From Actinobacteria bacterium UBA5182 (GTDB lineage Bacteria > Actinomycetota > UBA4738), in NCBI GenBank assembly GCA_002413185.1, contig DHWM01000165.1, forward strand, positions 2,668 through 9,657: a stretch of DNA of 6,990 nucleotides. Reading direction: 5' to 3'. Positions 5,814 through 6,990 of this stretch are shown piece after piece. The stretch's first letter is position 1; every line of letters begins with the position of its first letter. The position numbers were made by a program, and so were the translations under genes. The notes under the pieces were generated by a model. That model was given only the letters and a program-made list of their open reading frames with translations, ran no database searches and was not told the origin of the DNA.

Positions 5814-6637
5814 GGCGAGGCCGCCAGAACCTGCATGACGCCGCCGACCGCGGTGAGCGCGAAGGCGACCGCGCCGTAGACGTGCACTCCCGGTGGCCAG
5901 GGCCTGCGAGCCACCGCCACCAAGCCGAACAGCAGGATCAGGCCGGAGAGATACACGAGATGCCACGGCATCACTGACGCCGGCTCGAGTCCGCTGCTCG
6001 AGTACGCCGCCACGGGGTTCAGCCAGTGGGTAGGTCCCGGCGACAGGCCGGTGACCGAGCTGATGGCGAAGATCCCGGCGAACACGACTGGGATTGCCAC
6101 CGGGGTGATGAACCATCTCACCAGTACGACGCCGGCTACGCCGAGGAAGGCGACCAGCAAAGGCCCCTGGGCGAAGTCGGGGAGCCCGTGCATGATCAGC
6201 CTGGGTTCGACGTCCAGCCGGGCGGAAGCTCCGGCCCAGGGCCGAGTCACCGCGGCGAGCACGCCGCCGATCAGCATGGCCGCCGTGAGCGGGGCGGCTA
6301 CCGAAAGCAGGTGGGCCTCAGTTCGATCCGCGGCGCGGAGCGGGAGCGACGAGTACAGCTCCTCGGTCTTGTTCCGCCTGCTCCGTGAGGCGCACAGGTT
6401 CGCCGCGACGAACGTCCCGATGCCGATGGCAAAATACCCGATGCCGACGAGGAAGAGGAACTGGAACGTTCCGGGCCCTCGGGCGCTCTCGAGGACGATG
6501 AGTCCTGGTGCCACCAGGATCGCCGGGTGGGTGATCAGCCGGCGGCTCTCGACCCGGGTGAGGGCCAGCACGGACCGGAGCCTCGGACCCGTCGTCACGA
6601 CCTCCCGTGGCGGCGCTGCCGCGAGTGCCGTGCTCAC
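5810..6637 (-). CDS. ABC-2 type permease subunit, first paralog
   Basis: A 275-residue membrane protein directly downstream of the ATPase, the usual place of an ABC-2 permease. The soluble N-terminus contains LALTRVESRRLITHP (24-38). Hydrophobic segments follow near 39-52, 59-80, 110-130, 157-174, 177-196, 224-243 and 251-271. The cytoplasmic signature is NKTEELYSSLPLRAADRT at 89-106. It is the most diverged of the three paralogs: Ser replaces Gly in the RVE motif, the signature has SLPL instead of SAPL, and there is a longer segment before the QGPL motif (157-160) and an insert around 200-222. GTG at 6637 overlaps the ATPase stop as GTGA, which sets the start. The same frame is open upstream to an ATG at 6808, but that stretch overlaps the ATPase gene and reads as arginine- and glycine-rich shadow sequence. 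Confidence 0.85.
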   Translation of the reverse strand: MSTALAAAPPREVVTTGPRLRSVLALTRVESRRLITHPAILVAPGLIVLESARGPGTFQFLFLVGIGYFAIGIGTFVAANLCASRSRRNKTEELYSSLPLRAADRTEAHLLSVAAPLTAAMLIGGVLAAVTRPWAGASARLDVEPRLIMHGLPDFAQGPLLVAFLGVAGVVLVRWFITPVAIPVVFAGIFAISSVTGLSPGPTHWLNPVAAYSSSGLEPASVMPWHLVYLSGLILLFGLVAVARRPWPPGVHVYGAVAFALTAVGGVMQVLAASP

Positions 6638-6990
6638 GCCGCGGCCTCTTCCTCGATGGCCCGATGCCCCACCAGCAGCAGGTAGGCGTCCTCGATGGTC
6701 GGCTCGACCAGCTCGGCCCCTTCGCGGGCATCCCCGATGTGGCGGTGCCGTCCCTCGCCGGTGCGCCACGACAGGCGGGCCCGTGGATCCCGCTCGTCGG
6801 CGATCCACACGCGGCCCCTGGCCATCTCGGCGAGCTCGGGGGGCGCGCCGTCGAACAGGACCTGTCCGCTGTCCATCACCAGGACGCGGTGGCAGAGGGC
6901 GGCCACATCCTCCGTCTGGTGGGTCGAGAGCATCACGGTCTGGCGGGTGGCGATCTCGCTGATGACCTCCCGGAACCGGAGCCGCTGCTG
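6634..6990 (-). CDS. ABC transporter ATP-binding protein, C-terminal 118 residues (cut by the right edge)
   Basis: The frame is open from the last base of the window to TGA at 6634, so the Walker A, signature and Walker B motifs lie outside. What remains starts in the helix after the D-loop (QQRLRFREVI). It then shows VMLSTHQTEDVAALCHRVLV (19-38) with the H-loop histidine at position 24 of the fragment, followed by the usual DSGQVLFDGAP strand-turn (40-50). A C-terminal extension follows (GRVWIADE, SWRTGEGRHRHIGD, then VEPTIEDAYLLLVG at 95-108). That extension matches my memory of a particular actinobacterial ABC-2 exporter ATPase group in which the short regulatory tail ends in an EPTxED-Y-LLL motif. 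The protein should sit on the cytoplasmic face and energise the permeases encoded downstream. The stop overlaps the next start as GTGA, so the two are translationally coupled. Confidence 0.92.
   Translation of the reverse strand, partial: QQRLRFREVISEIATRQTVMLSTHQTEDVAALCHRVLVMDSGQVLFDGAPPELAEMARGRVWIADERDPRARLSWRTGEGRHRHIGDAREGAELVEPTIEDAYLLLVGHRAIEEEAAA

Noticed and set aside
5813..6116. Upstream extension of the second permease to ATG 6116
   Set aside because: It overlaps the first permease out of phase, and the ATGA junction at 5813 fits the operon pattern.
6637..6808. Upstream extension of the first permease to ATG 6808
   Set aside because: It would overlap the ATPase gene by about 170 bases and adds Arg/Gly-rich sequence. 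The GTGA junction at 6637 gives a membrane protein of the same length as its paralogs.
1..6990. tRNA, rRNA, CRISPR arrays, insertion sequences or attachment sites
   Set aside because: No tandem spaced repeats, transposase-like frames, terminal inverted repeats or cloverleaf-like segments were seen; coding density is almost complete.

Overview
The window is GC-rich (roughly two-thirds G+C by eye, with third codon positions strongly G/C). Every gene I can support lies on the minus strand. The protein families point to a high-GC Actinomycetota bacterium, probably an uncultured or environmental lineage. They are a multi-TM sensor kinase with the FPTGRLP motif, an ABC-2 exporter with RVE-x-RRL permeases, and a membrane domain of the type I recall next to actinobacterial zf-HC2 proteins. 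The lineage is inference from family resemblance, because no rRNA or other marker gene is present.

Layout in the direction of transcription (right to left). (1) 6990-6634: C-terminal part of an ABC transporter ATPase, cut by the window edge. (2) 6637-5810, (3) 5813-4983 and (5) 4184-3330: three paralogous polytopic membrane proteins of ABC-2 permease type, sharing an N-terminal RVE-x-RRL-xx-HP motif and a cytoplasmic EEL(F/Y)-x-S-x-PL motif. (4) 4972-4181: a fourth, divergent membrane protein between the second and third paralogs. (6) 3333-1996: a protein with six TM segments followed by a complete class III nucleotide cyclase domain. (7) 1992-1594: a small cupin. A 241-bp non-coding gap (1593-1353) with inverted repeats follows. 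(8) 1352 to the left edge: N-terminal 450 residues of a membrane sensor histidine kinase of the multi-TM + GAF type.

Genes 1 to 7 read as one operon. Four of the six junctions are 4-base ATGA/GTGA overlaps and the other two are gaps of 10 and 3 bases. The natural reading is a multi-subunit ABC-2 exporter (one ATPase, three or four permease-like subunits) whose operon also encodes a membrane-anchored cyclic-nucleotide synthase and a metal-binding cupin. The transported substrate cannot be read from the sequence.

The most notable feature is gene 6. Its membrane half resembles the membrane half of actinobacterial zf-HC2 (anti-sigma-like) proteins that I recall accompanying such exporters. Here the zinc-finger part is absent and a class III cyclase with all canonical catalytic residues is fused at the C-terminus. 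That suggests an exporter-associated second-messenger generator. I have no searches to show whether this architecture is already described.
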